Position numbers and translations under genes: made by a program. Positions 1-6,805 of a DNA stretch of 18,288 nucleotides are shown one piece after another; the stretch's first letter is position 1; every line of letters begins with the position of its first letter. The notes below the pieces were generated by a model. That model saw only the letters and a program-made list of their open reading frames with translations, was not told the DNA's origin and made no database searches. This stretch comes from AP-15 sp035252905 (GTDB lineage Bacteria > Pseudomonadota > Alphaproteobacteria > ATCC43930 > CGMCC-115725): positions 1-18,288 of the forward strand of contig DATFCQ010000032.1 of assembly GCA_035252905.1 (NCBI GenBank), in the 5' to 3' direction.

Positions 1-2
1 CG

Positions 3-815
3 CTGGTCGGCGAATGGTTCGCGGCGATGCCGGGCTTCGCCACCGCGATCTACGCCAACGGCCTGCTGCTCGGCGAGGGCCTGCCGGCGGCGCTGACGAT
101 CCCGTTCATCCTGCCGCTGGTCGGCGGCGGCTGGGGGGCGAGCCTCGCCGTGTGGGCGGCGCCGGCGGCTCTGACCGCCCTGTTGCTGGCGCTCGCGACC
201 CCGCACGAGAAGCGGCCGGCCGCGGCGCCGCCGCTCGATTGGTGGCCCGATTGGAAGAGCCCGCTGACCTGGCAATTGGGGCTGATGTCGGTCGGCAGCG
301 GCGGGCTCTATTACTCGCTCAACACCTTCATCCCCGATTATCTGCACGCGATCGGTCGGCAGGGACTGGTCGCCGCCTGCCTCGCCGCGCTCAATCTCGG
401 CCAGTTGCCGGCCTCGGCGATCACGCTGGTTGCGGCGCGGCATCTGACCGCGAACCGCGCCGCCCTGCTGCTGATGCCGCCCGCGATCCTCTTGAGCCTC
501 GCCGCCTTTCTGTTCGGCCCGGCGGCGTGGCTGGCGATCGCCGGGGCGGGCGCGCTCGGCTTTTTCGGCGCCTTCGTATTGATCCTGACCCTGGCCCTGC
601 CGCCGCTATTGGTCCCCGCCGAGGAGGTTCATCACCTGTCGGCCGGGATGTTCACGCTCGGCTATACGCTGACCTTTCTGTTCCCGCTCGTCGGCGGCGC
701 CGTGTGGGACGCCACCCATATCCCGGCGAGCGCCTTTGTCGTCAGCGCCGGCGCCGCCGCGATCATCTTTGTCGCCGCCTTGACCCTGCGGCTCGATCGC
801 GCGCATTCCGGCTGA
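3..815 (+). CDS. MFS transporter, CynX/NimT-like (5' end outside the window)
   Basis: This is the C-terminal two thirds of a 12-helix major facilitator transporter. The frame is open from the window edge, so the ATG at 27 is internal and the true start lies upstream. The visible part is almost entirely hydrophobic segments rich in Ala, Gly and Leu, broken by one charged loop around 210-255 (HEKRPAAAPP...DWWPDWKSP) that looks like the central cytoplasmic loop between the two six-helix halves. The sequence near the start (YANGLLLGEGLPAALTIPFI) resembles cyanate/nitroimidazole-type permeases of the CynX/NimT group, which move small anions or organic acids. The substrate cannot be assigned. It lies 55 bases upstream of a CoA-transferase gene on the same strand, which suggests uptake of an acid that is then activated to its CoA thioester. 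The family is likely; the subfamily is less certain. Confidence 0.75.
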   Translation: MVGEWFAAMPGFATAIYANGLLLGEGLPAALTIPFILPLVGGGWGASLAVWAAPAALTALLLALATPHEKRPAAAPPLDWWPDWKSPLTWQLGLMSVGSGGLYYSLNTFIPDYLHAIGRQGLVAACLAALNLGQLPASAITLVAARHLTANRAALLLMPPAILLSLAAFLFGPAAWLAIAGAGALGFFGAFVLILTLALPPLLVPAEEVHHLSAGMFTLGYTLTFLFPLVGGAVWDATHIPASAFVVSAGAAAIIFVAALTLRLDRAHSG

Positions 816-870
816 ATGCAATCGCGACCGGATCGACGGATATTCTGTGACGTGCCAAACGGAGAACGCC

Positions 871-2058
871 ATGACCCGACCCTTTGAAGGGATCCGCATC
901 GTCGATTTGACCCATGTCCTGGCCGGCCCCTTCGCCGCCTATCAGCTCGGCCTGCTCGGCGCCGAGGTGATCAAGATCGAAAACCCCGACGAGCCCGATC
1001 AGACCCGCGGCGGCGGCAGCGACCGCGCGCTCGGCCGCCGCGGCATGGGCACGCAATATCTGACCCAGGCCTCGAACAAGCGCTCCCTGACGCTCGACCT
1101 GAAGCAGGAAGCCGGCCGCGAGATCTTGAAGCGGCTGGTCGCCAACAGCGACGTCATGGTCGAGAATTATCGACCCGGCGCGTTCGCTTCGCTGGGGCTC
1201 GGCTGGGAGGCGATGGCGGCGCTCAATCCGCGCCTCGTCTACTGCTCGATCTCGGCCTTCGGCCAGGACGGACCGCGCGGCCGGCAGACGGCCTACGACC
1301 ACGTGATCCAGGCGACCTCGGGGCTGATGGCGACGACCGGGACGGAGGAGGTCAACCCGATCAAGTTCGGCTCGCCGGCGGTCGATTACGCGACCGGCAC
1401 GATGGCCGCCTTTGCCCTCGCCAGCGCCCTGTTTCAGCGCGAGCGCACCGGCCGCGGCCAGCGCATCGATCTGGCGATGCTCGATGTCGCGATGATCCTG
1501 ATGAGTTCGCACCTGACCAACTACATGCGCACCGGCGCCGTGCCCGAACCTTCGGGCAATCGCAACCCGCATGCGACCAATAGCTGCTACGCGACAAGGG
1601 ACGGTCTCGTCATGCTCGGCGCCAGCAATCTGCGCCAGCAGCGCCGGCTCTGGCTGGCCCTGGAGCGCCCCGACATGGTCAAACCCGACAATGAGGCGCG
1701 CGAGCGCGACCGCGAGCGCGAGGCGGCCCTCCTCGCCGAGATTCTGAAGACGCGCAGCGCCGACGAATGGGAGGGCTTTTTCCAGGCGCGCCACGTGCCC
1801 GCCGCCCGCGTGCGCAGGCTCGACGAGGCGATGGCCGATCCGCACCTCGCGTTCCGCCGGGTCGTCCACCGCCACGAATCCGCCCCCGGCGTCGAGGGCG
1901 GCTTTGGCGTGCCGCTCGCCGCCTTCACCTTCGCCGAGGGCGGGCCGGCGATCGAGACACCGCCGCCGCAGCTCGGCGCCGACACCGATACCGTCCTCGC
2001 CGAACTCGGCTACAGCTCCGGAGAGATCGCAGCCTTCCGTGCCGCAGGGGTCGTCTGA
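871..2058 (+). CDS. CaiB/BaiF family (family III) CoA-transferase
   Basis: A 395-residue protein of normal length for family III CoA-transferases, which move CoA between carboxylic acids through an aspartyl-CoA anhydride/thioester mechanism. The N-terminus (FEGIRIVDLTHVLAGPFAAY, then LGAEVIKIENP) is the classic family opening. SNKRSLTLDLKQEAGREIL and NYRPGAFASLGLGWEAM follow in the expected order. The catalytic aspartate should be Asp172 in VDYATG, followed by RTGRGQRIDLAMLDVAM. I chose the ATG at 871 because GGAG lies seven bases upstream; a GTG at 847 in the same frame has no such site. The gene follows the MFS gene on the same strand and may be co-transcribed. The family members known include formyl-CoA, carnitine and succinyl-CoA:acid transferases and racemases; the substrate here is unknown. 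Confidence 0.93.
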   Translation: MTRPFEGIRIVDLTHVLAGPFAAYQLGLLGAEVIKIENPDEPDQTRGGGSDRALGRRGMGTQYLTQASNKRSLTLDLKQEAGREILKRLVANSDVMVENYRPGAFASLGLGWEAMAALNPRLVYCSISAFGQDGPRGRQTAYDHVIQATSGLMATTGTEEVNPIKFGSPAVDYATGTMAAFALASALFQRERTGRGQRIDLAMLDVAMILMSSHLTNYMRTGAVPEPSGNRNPHATNSCYATRDGLVMLGASNLRQQRRLWLALERPDMVKPDNEARERDREREAALLAEILKTRSADEWEGFFQARHVPAARVRRLDEAMADPHLAFRRVVHRHESAPGVEGGFGVPLAAFTFAEGGPAIETPPPQLGADTDTVLAELGYSSGEIAAFRAAGVV

Positions 2059-2314
2059 GACAGCGGAAAAAATCGGCACGTCCGGTTGCAGAAATTCGTA
2101 GACATTCAGCGCCGAGCTGACCCAGACTAGCTCTTCTGAGAGCTTAAGCGCGTCGGTCATCGCTCGGCGCGCGATAAGCCCCGGTTGGGGGGGATCACCG
2201 GGTGTTATTGGGTAGAGCCGCCGCAAGGCGGACGAAGTCTGTACATGAGTTAATTCTGTCCGGGCGAGGAGCAGCCGCGCCGGACCGGCCCGATTGGTCT
2301 CAGGGGACGGTGCG
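2059..2314. other. Intergenic region with two small hairpins
   Basis: These 256 bases separate the CoA-transferase gene from the capsule-type operon. There are two inverted repeats: CCCGGT at 2180-2185 with ACCGGG at 2197-2202, and CCGCC/GGCGG around a GCAA tetraloop at 2218-2231. Neither is followed by a T-run, so a factor-independent terminator is not supported. A minus-strand frame opening at 2160 (MTDALKLSEELVWVSSALN...) reads like protein for about 35 codons before it becomes the antisense of the CoA-transferase gene. It could be the relic 5' end of a lost gene. I could not identify a clear promoter. Confidence 0.4.
2180..2231. repeat. Pair of short inverted repeats (possible RNA hairpins)
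   Basis: The first hairpin has a six-base-pair perfect stem with an eleven-base G-rich loop. The second has a five-base-pair GC stem with a GCAA (GNRA-type) tetraloop. They lie between two + strand transcription units and could slow or end transcription from the CoA-transferase gene, or fold in the leader of the next operon. There is no U-tract, so this is weak evidence only. Confidence 0.3.
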
Positions 2315-3349
2315 ATGGCTTCGCTAGCGCGCCGGGTCCTGCTGATGCCGTTCTGGCTCGCCCAGGTGTTGAGCCAGGAAAAATTCTTTGCGCGCAACCC
2401 GGTCATCGGCAATCCCTGGCTCAACGAGCACGGCCTCCACACCGCGCGCGTGATCCTCGCCCACCGCCTCGCGGCGGCGCGGCGGCGGCGGCTGGCCCCG
2501 CTGGTCCCGGCCGAGGATCGGCACAGCTTTGAGCGCGACGGCTTTGTCCTGAAGCGCGATTTCCTGCCGGCCGAACTGTTCCGCACTCTCGTCGAAGAGG
2601 TCCGCGCCCTGCGCGCGCCGGCGCGCGAAATGGTCGAGGGCGACACGATCACGCGGCATATCGCTCTCGATTCGGCCGTGTTGCGGCAGGCGCCGGCACT
2701 CGGCCGGTTGCTCGCGATGCCGCTCTATCGCGGCCTGATCCGTTATGTCGGCTCCTCGGCAGCGGCGCCGATGACCTACATCCAGACCATCCTCTCGCAC
2801 GCCTCCCCGGGCCCCCCCGACCCGCAGACCGATTTTCACACCGACACTTTTCATCCGACCGTCAAGGCTTGGCTGTTTCTGACCGACGTCGCCGCCGACG
2901 CGATGCCGTTCCTCTACGTGCCGGGCTCGCATCGGGTGACGCCGCAGCGGCTCCTATGGGAGCGGCGGATGAGCATAGAGGCGAGCCGCCATCGCCATCT
3001 GCCTGAAAAGCGCCTGGTGCGCGCGATCGACCCCACGACCCTGGAGGAACTCGGATTGCCGCCGCCGCGCGCGATCGCGGTTCCGGCGAATACGCTCGTC
3101 GTCGCCGACACGTTCGGCTTTCATGCCCGCGGCCCGAGCGCGGCGCCGACGATGCGCGTCGAGATCTGGGCGTCGGGGCGGCGCAACCCGTTTCTGCCGT
3201 GGAGCGGTCTCGACCCCTGGTCGATCGGGGCGCTGTCGTTGAATAAGCCGCTGCTCTACTGGAAGTCGCTGGATCTCCTCGCCGCCGCCGGCCTCGGCCG
3301 GCAGCGCTGGCAGGCCCGGGCCGGCGTCTCGGCCTTTGATCCCGCGTGA
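2315..3349 (+). CDS. PhyH-family Fe(II)/2-oxoglutarate dioxygenase, copy 1
   Basis: A 344-residue member of the phytanoyl-CoA dioxygenase (PhyH) superfamily, cytosolic enzymes that hydroxylate a substrate using Fe(II), O2 and 2-oxoglutarate. All key residues are visible: the HxD iron motif His175-x-Asp177 (FHTDTFHP), the distal iron ligand His270 (GFHARGPS), and the 2-oxoglutarate-binding Arg281 eleven residues later (MRVEIW). This spacing equals that of human PHYH. The start ATG has AGGGGA upstream with eight bases of spacing; a TTG at 2294 in frame is less likely. It is a paralogue of the gene at 5481, with long identical stretches such as NTLVVADTFGFHARGPS and the same catalytic residue numbers. 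It lies 15 bases upstream of the capsule-type fusion gene, so its substrate is probably a sugar or lipid part of a surface glycan rather than phytanoyl-CoA. That substrate is inferred. Confidence 0.88.
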   Translation: MASLARRVLLMPFWLAQVLSQEKFFARNPVIGNPWLNEHGLHTARVILAHRLAAARRRRLAPLVPAEDRHSFERDGFVLKRDFLPAELFRTLVEEVRALRAPAREMVEGDTITRHIALDSAVLRQAPALGRLLAMPLYRGLIRYVGSSAAAPMTYIQTILSHASPGPPDPQTDFHTDTFHPTVKAWLFLTDVAADAMPFLYVPGSHRVTPQRLLWERRMSIEASRHRHLPEKRLVRAIDPTTLEELGLPPPRAIAVPANTLVVADTFGFHARGPSAAPTMRVEIWASGRRNPFLPWSGLDPWSIGALSLNKPLLYWKSLDLLAAAGLGRQRWQARAGVSAFDPA

Positions 3350-3364
3350 GGGCGGAGGGTTCGG

Positions 3365-5470
3365 GTGAACGCCTTGCCAGAAACCGCCCCTCCGGCAGAC
3401 CGGAAACCGCGCTCGTTCCTGTTCCTGCAGGGACCGCTCTGCGATTTTTTCGACCGGCTCGGCCGTGAATTGATCGCCCGCGGCCACCGCGTCCACCGGG
3501 TCAATCTGAACCTCGGCGACCAGTTGTTCTGGCGCTTGCCGGCGGTGCATTTCCGCGGGCGGTTCGATCAGTGGCGCGCCTTCATCGCCCGCGAGATGGA
3601 GAGGCACGAAGTCACCGATCTGATCCTGTTGGGTGATCGCCGCCCCTATCACCTCGTCGCCGCCGAGGAGGCGCGGGCGCGCGGCATCGCCGTGATCTGC
3701 ACCGATCTCGGTTATGTGCGGCCCGATTGGGTGACGTTCGAACAGGACGGGATGTCGACCTTTTCGCGCTTGCCGCGCGATCCCCGGGTCATCGCCGAAC
3801 TCGCCGCGAGCCTGCCGGAACCGGACCTCGAACCGCGCTTCCACACGCCGTTTCCGCTGATGGCGGCGCTCGACGTCGCCTACAACCTTGCCGAAGTCGT
3901 GGGCCGGCCGCTCTATCCGCATTACCGGCGGCACGCCCTGTTTCATCCGCTGGCCGAATATGCCGGCTGGAGCGTCGCCCTGGCGCGGCGCAAATTGCTG
4001 CGCCGCGTCACCGAGGCGGCCAAGGACCGCCTTGGAGCCGAAGCCGGATCGTATTTTCTGTTTCCATTGCAACTGGCGACGGATTACCAGATCCGCGCTC
4101 ATTCTCCTTATCCGGACATACGCGAGGCGGTGCGCGAAGTCGTCGCCTCCTTCGCCGCGAGCGGCACTCAGCGGCGGCTCGTCGTCGTCATTCATCCGCT
4201 CGACAACGGGCTTGTCCGCTGGCGCCCTCTGATCGTCGGCGAGGCGCGGCGGCATGGCGTCGCCGACCGGGTCGAGGTGCTCGACGGCGGGACCCCGCTG
4301 CGGCTGATGGGCAATGCTGTCGGCATCGTCACCGTCAACAGCACGGTCGGCATTACCGCCCTGCGCCTCGGGGTTCCGCTTAAGGTCTTGGGCAATGCGA
4401 TCTTCGACATGCCCGGTTTGACCGCGCAGCAGCCGCTCGAGGCGTTCTGGCACGATCCCCAGCCGCCCGACCCGAAACTGGTCGAGGATTTCCTGCGCGT
4501 CGTCATCGCCGCCACCCAGGTGCGCGGCGGCTATTACGAGCGCGCTTCGCAGCAGCACGCGATTGCCGAGATGGCCGAGCGGCTCGAACGAGGGCTCTAT
4601 CCACTGTCGCCCTTGTCCGCCGCCGAGTTGGCCCGGCGTGCGGCGCGTCCGCCCGGCCGCACGATCGTCGTCACCGGCGCATCGAGCGGGGTCGGGCTCG
4701 CTTTGGCGCGGGCTTATGCGGCGCCGGGCGTCCGCCTGTGCCTGATCGGGCATTCGGCCGAGGGGCTCGCCGCGGCGGCGGAGGATTGCCGGCAGCGCGG
4801 CGCCCAGGTCGACGCCGCCCAGGTCGAGAGCGGCGACGGCGCGGGGCTGATCGCGCGCCTCAAGGAATTCGACCGGCACGCCCCGATCGATCTGCTGTTC
4901 GCCAATGCCGAAGGGGCGGGCGACCATAATGAAGGCGAGGCGGAGCCGGCCTGGCTCAGGCGCCGTATCGTCGAGGCCGACCTCTTGGGCGTGATGACGA
5001 TCGTCGAAACCATCGCCGAACGGATGCAACGGCGCCGGCGGGGACGGATCGTGATTGTCGATTCGTTTGCGGTGTTTTCGCTGCCGACCGACATCCCGGC
5101 CTATTATGCCTGCCGCGGCGGAATTATCGCCTACGGCCGGTCCTTGCGCCGCCGCCTGCGCGCGGACAAGGTCGCGGTGTCGATCGTCGCCCCGGGCGCG
5201 CTCGCCACCCGCATTCTGGCCGGCCCGTACAAGCCGCAGGGGGTCGCGCTCGATCCCGAACGCATCGCCCATCGGATCCGCCGCGGCGTCGAGCGCTGCA
5301 AAAAGGAGGTCGGCTTCCCCTCGCCGCTGGCGGTCGGGCGGCATGCCGCCGCCCTGATCCCGCCGGTTCTCGGCGGCTGGGCCAAGACCGTTTTCGTTGC
5401 GCCCGCCGATCCGATCGACGAGGACGAGGAACCGTCGGCCTTGTCCGGTGAATCTTCGCGCGGCGACTGA
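3365..5470 (+). CDS. KpsS/RkpJ-like capsule protein fused to SDR-like domain
   Basis: A 701-residue two-domain protein. Residues about 15-405 match the capsule synthesis family of KpsS/LipB/RkpJ (FLFLQGPLCDFFDRLGREL, GHRVHRVNLNLGD, LLGDRRPYH, FPLQLATDYQI, TVNSTVGITALRLGVPLKVLG). KpsS transfers Kdo to the lipid anchor of exported capsule. Residues about 430-690 are a short-chain dehydrogenase/reductase fold with the dinucleotide motif TGASSGVG at 437-444, Ser567 and Tyr580. The catalytic lysine four residues after Tyr580 is an arginine (YYACR, Arg584). The usual NNAG is altered (ANAEG), and the conserved Asn of the active tetrad appears to be Asp (EADLLG). In rhizobial rkp clusters, separate genes encode a KpsS-like protein (RkpJ) and an SDR (RkpH); here the two types are one chain. 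The GTG start has GGAGGG five bases upstream. It is flanked at 15 and 10 bases by two PhyH oxygenase genes. Confidence 0.85.
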   Translation: MNALPETAPPADRKPRSFLFLQGPLCDFFDRLGRELIARGHRVHRVNLNLGDQLFWRLPAVHFRGRFDQWRAFIAREMERHEVTDLILLGDRRPYHLVAAEEARARGIAVICTDLGYVRPDWVTFEQDGMSTFSRLPRDPRVIAELAASLPEPDLEPRFHTPFPLMAALDVAYNLAEVVGRPLYPHYRRHALFHPLAEYAGWSVALARRKLLRRVTEAAKDRLGAEAGSYFLFPLQLATDYQIRAHSPYPDIREAVREVVASFAASGTQRRLVVVIHPLDNGLVRWRPLIVGEARRHGVADRVEVLDGGTPLRLMGNAVGIVTVNSTVGITALRLGVPLKVLGNAIFDMPGLTAQQPLEAFWHDPQPPDPKLVEDFLRVVIAATQVRGGYYERASQQHAIAEMAERLERGLYPLSPLSAAELARRAARPPGRTIVVTGASSGVGLALARAYAAPGVRLCLIGHSAEGLAAAAEDCRQRGAQVDAAQVESGDGAGLIARLKEFDRHAPIDLLFANAEGAGDHNEGEAEPAWLRRRIVEADLLGVMTIVETIAERMQRRRRGRIVIVDSFAVFSLPTDIPAYYACRGGIIAYGRSLRRRLRADKVAVSIVAPGALATRILAGPYKPQGVALDPERIAHRIRRGVERCKKEVGFPSPLAVGRHAAALIPPVLGGWAKTVFVAPADPIDEDEEPSALSGESSRGD

Positions 5471-5480
5471 GGGGACGGTC

Positions 5481-6560
5481 GTGTCGGGACAATGGAGTCG
5501 GGCGGTCCTCGCGCCCTTCTGGGCGGCGCAGCTGCTGTCCGCAGCCAAATCCTTCGAGGACAACCCGCTGATCGGCAGCCGGCGCCTGAACGCATGGGGT
5601 CTGCACGCCGCCCGCGTCCGGCTCGCCTATGAATTGGCGACGCGCCGCCGGCGCCGGCTCGCCGGCCTCGTCTCGGCCGAAGACCGCGCCGCCTTCGCCC
5701 GCGACGGCTTTGTCGTGCGCCGCAATTTCCTGCCCGCGCGGGAGTTTGCGGCGCTCGCCGCCGAGGTCAGCGCCTATCGCGGCCTCCTGCGCGAGATGGC
5801 GGAAGGCGACACCCTGATGCGCAAGATCCCGCTCGACCGGCGGGCGCTTGCGGCCCTGCCGGCATTGCGGGCGGTGTTGCGCTCGCCTGAGTGGCAGGGG
5901 CTCGTGCGTTACGTCGGCAGCCGCGACGCCGCGCCGGTCGTGTGGGTGCAGAGCCTGTTGCGCCACGCCTGCGACGGACCGGCCGATCCGCAGACCTTTC
6001 TGCACGCCGACACCTTTCACCCGACGGTCAAGGCCTGGCTGTTCCTGACCGACGTCGCCGAAGACGCCGGTCCCTTCACCTATGTCCCGGGCTCGCATCG
6101 TCTGACCCCGGCCCGGCTCGCTTGGGAGCGGCACATGAGCCTTAAGGCGCGCCACGCGCCCGACGCCGACACGCGGGCCGGGTCGTTCCGCCTCGACCCG
6201 GAGGAACTGGCCGCGCTCGGATTGCCGCCGCCGCGCGCCTTTGCCGTGCCTGCCAACACCCTCGTCGTTGCCGATACCTTCGGCTTTCATGCGCGCGGCC
6301 CCAGCCTTTCCCCGTCCTTGCGCGTCGAGATCTGGGCCTATGGCCGGCGCAGCCCGTTCCCCTCGCCGGCGCCGCTTATCCCGTGGACGACCGCCGGCCT
6401 CGCCCGGCGCAGCATGATGGGATGGAAGATCGACGGCCTCCTCGCCGCCGCCGGCCTCAAAAAGAACCGCTGGCGGCTCAAGACCGGCATCTCTGCCTTC
6501 GACCCGGCGCCGGATGGCCGGACCTCAAAGGAGCCGCCCGGCTATACCGTGAACGGTTAG
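5481..6560 (+). CDS. PhyH-family Fe(II)/2-oxoglutarate dioxygenase, copy 2
   Basis: A 359-residue PhyH-superfamily oxygenase, paralogous to the gene at 2315. The iron ligands are His175 and Asp177 (LHADTFHP) and His270 (GFHARGPS). Arg281 (LRVEIW) is the 2-oxoglutarate ligand. The numbering is the same as in copy 1, so the pair aligns without net gaps through the core. It differs mainly in the C-terminal 50 residues, which carry a hydrophilic tail (APDGRTSKEPPGYTVNG). The GTG start is chosen because AGGGGACGGT lies just upstream, and the same ten bases precede copy 1. The stop of the fusion gene is only ten bases away, so translation is probably coupled. It probably hydroxylates a related but different position or substrate in the same surface-glycan pathway; that is inference from context. 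Confidence 0.88.
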   Translation: MSGQWSRAVLAPFWAAQLLSAAKSFEDNPLIGSRRLNAWGLHAARVRLAYELATRRRRRLAGLVSAEDRAAFARDGFVVRRNFLPAREFAALAAEVSAYRGLLREMAEGDTLMRKIPLDRRALAALPALRAVLRSPEWQGLVRYVGSRDAAPVVWVQSLLRHACDGPADPQTFLHADTFHPTVKAWLFLTDVAEDAGPFTYVPGSHRLTPARLAWERHMSLKARHAPDADTRAGSFRLDPEELAALGLPPPRAFAVPANTLVVADTFGFHARGPSLSPSLRVEIWAYGRRSPFPSPAPLIPWTTAGLARRSMMGWKIDGLLAAAGLKKNRWRLKTGISAFDPAPDGRTSKEPPGYTVNG

Positions 6561-6805
6561 CCCCAGGCACACGCCTATGGCGCTGCGGCCGGCGTGAGCG
6601 GGACGAGCGACAGGATCATCCGCAGACCGTTCGGACGGAGCTCGCCCCGGTCGATGATCGTCTTGAGCAAATCTTCTCGTCCGGCATCGTCTGCCGCAAG
6701 CGCTCTGCTTCAGGCAATAATGCGGGAATATCGGCCGATGGCAGCCCCGTTCGTAGAGCGTGGGCTTGGCCTGCCCGACGGACCACGTTCTTTTCAGGGG
6801 GTGTC
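6561..6805. other. Intergenic region upstream of the acyl-CoA ligase
   Basis: These 245 bases hold no convincing gene. A minus-strand stretch near 6575-6665 translates as KTIIDRGELRPNGLRMIL... before a stop and has some protein-like character, so it may be the relic 3' end of a gene. No clear promoter or terminator could be identified. The ligase ribosome binding site (AGGGGG at 6796-6801) closes the region. Confidence 0.35.

Noticed and set aside
871..2058. Formyl-CoA:oxalate CoA-transferase with an oxalate transporter and oxalyl-CoA decarboxylase
   Set aside because: The transporter fragment looks CynX-like rather than like an oxalate/formate antiporter. The ThDP enzyme is 14 kb away with an altered cofactor motif. 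Nothing specific supports oxalate use.
763..2652. Very long minus-strand open frame opposite the CoA-transferase and first PhyH genes
   Set aside because: Its translation is Arg/Gly/Asp-rich with no family likeness and mirrors the codon pattern of the genes on the other strand. It is a GC-rich shadow, as are the long antisense frames at 2954-5563, 5124-6290, 6794-8104, 14400-15557 and 16069-18024. Only the short tail 2059-2160 has protein-like character.
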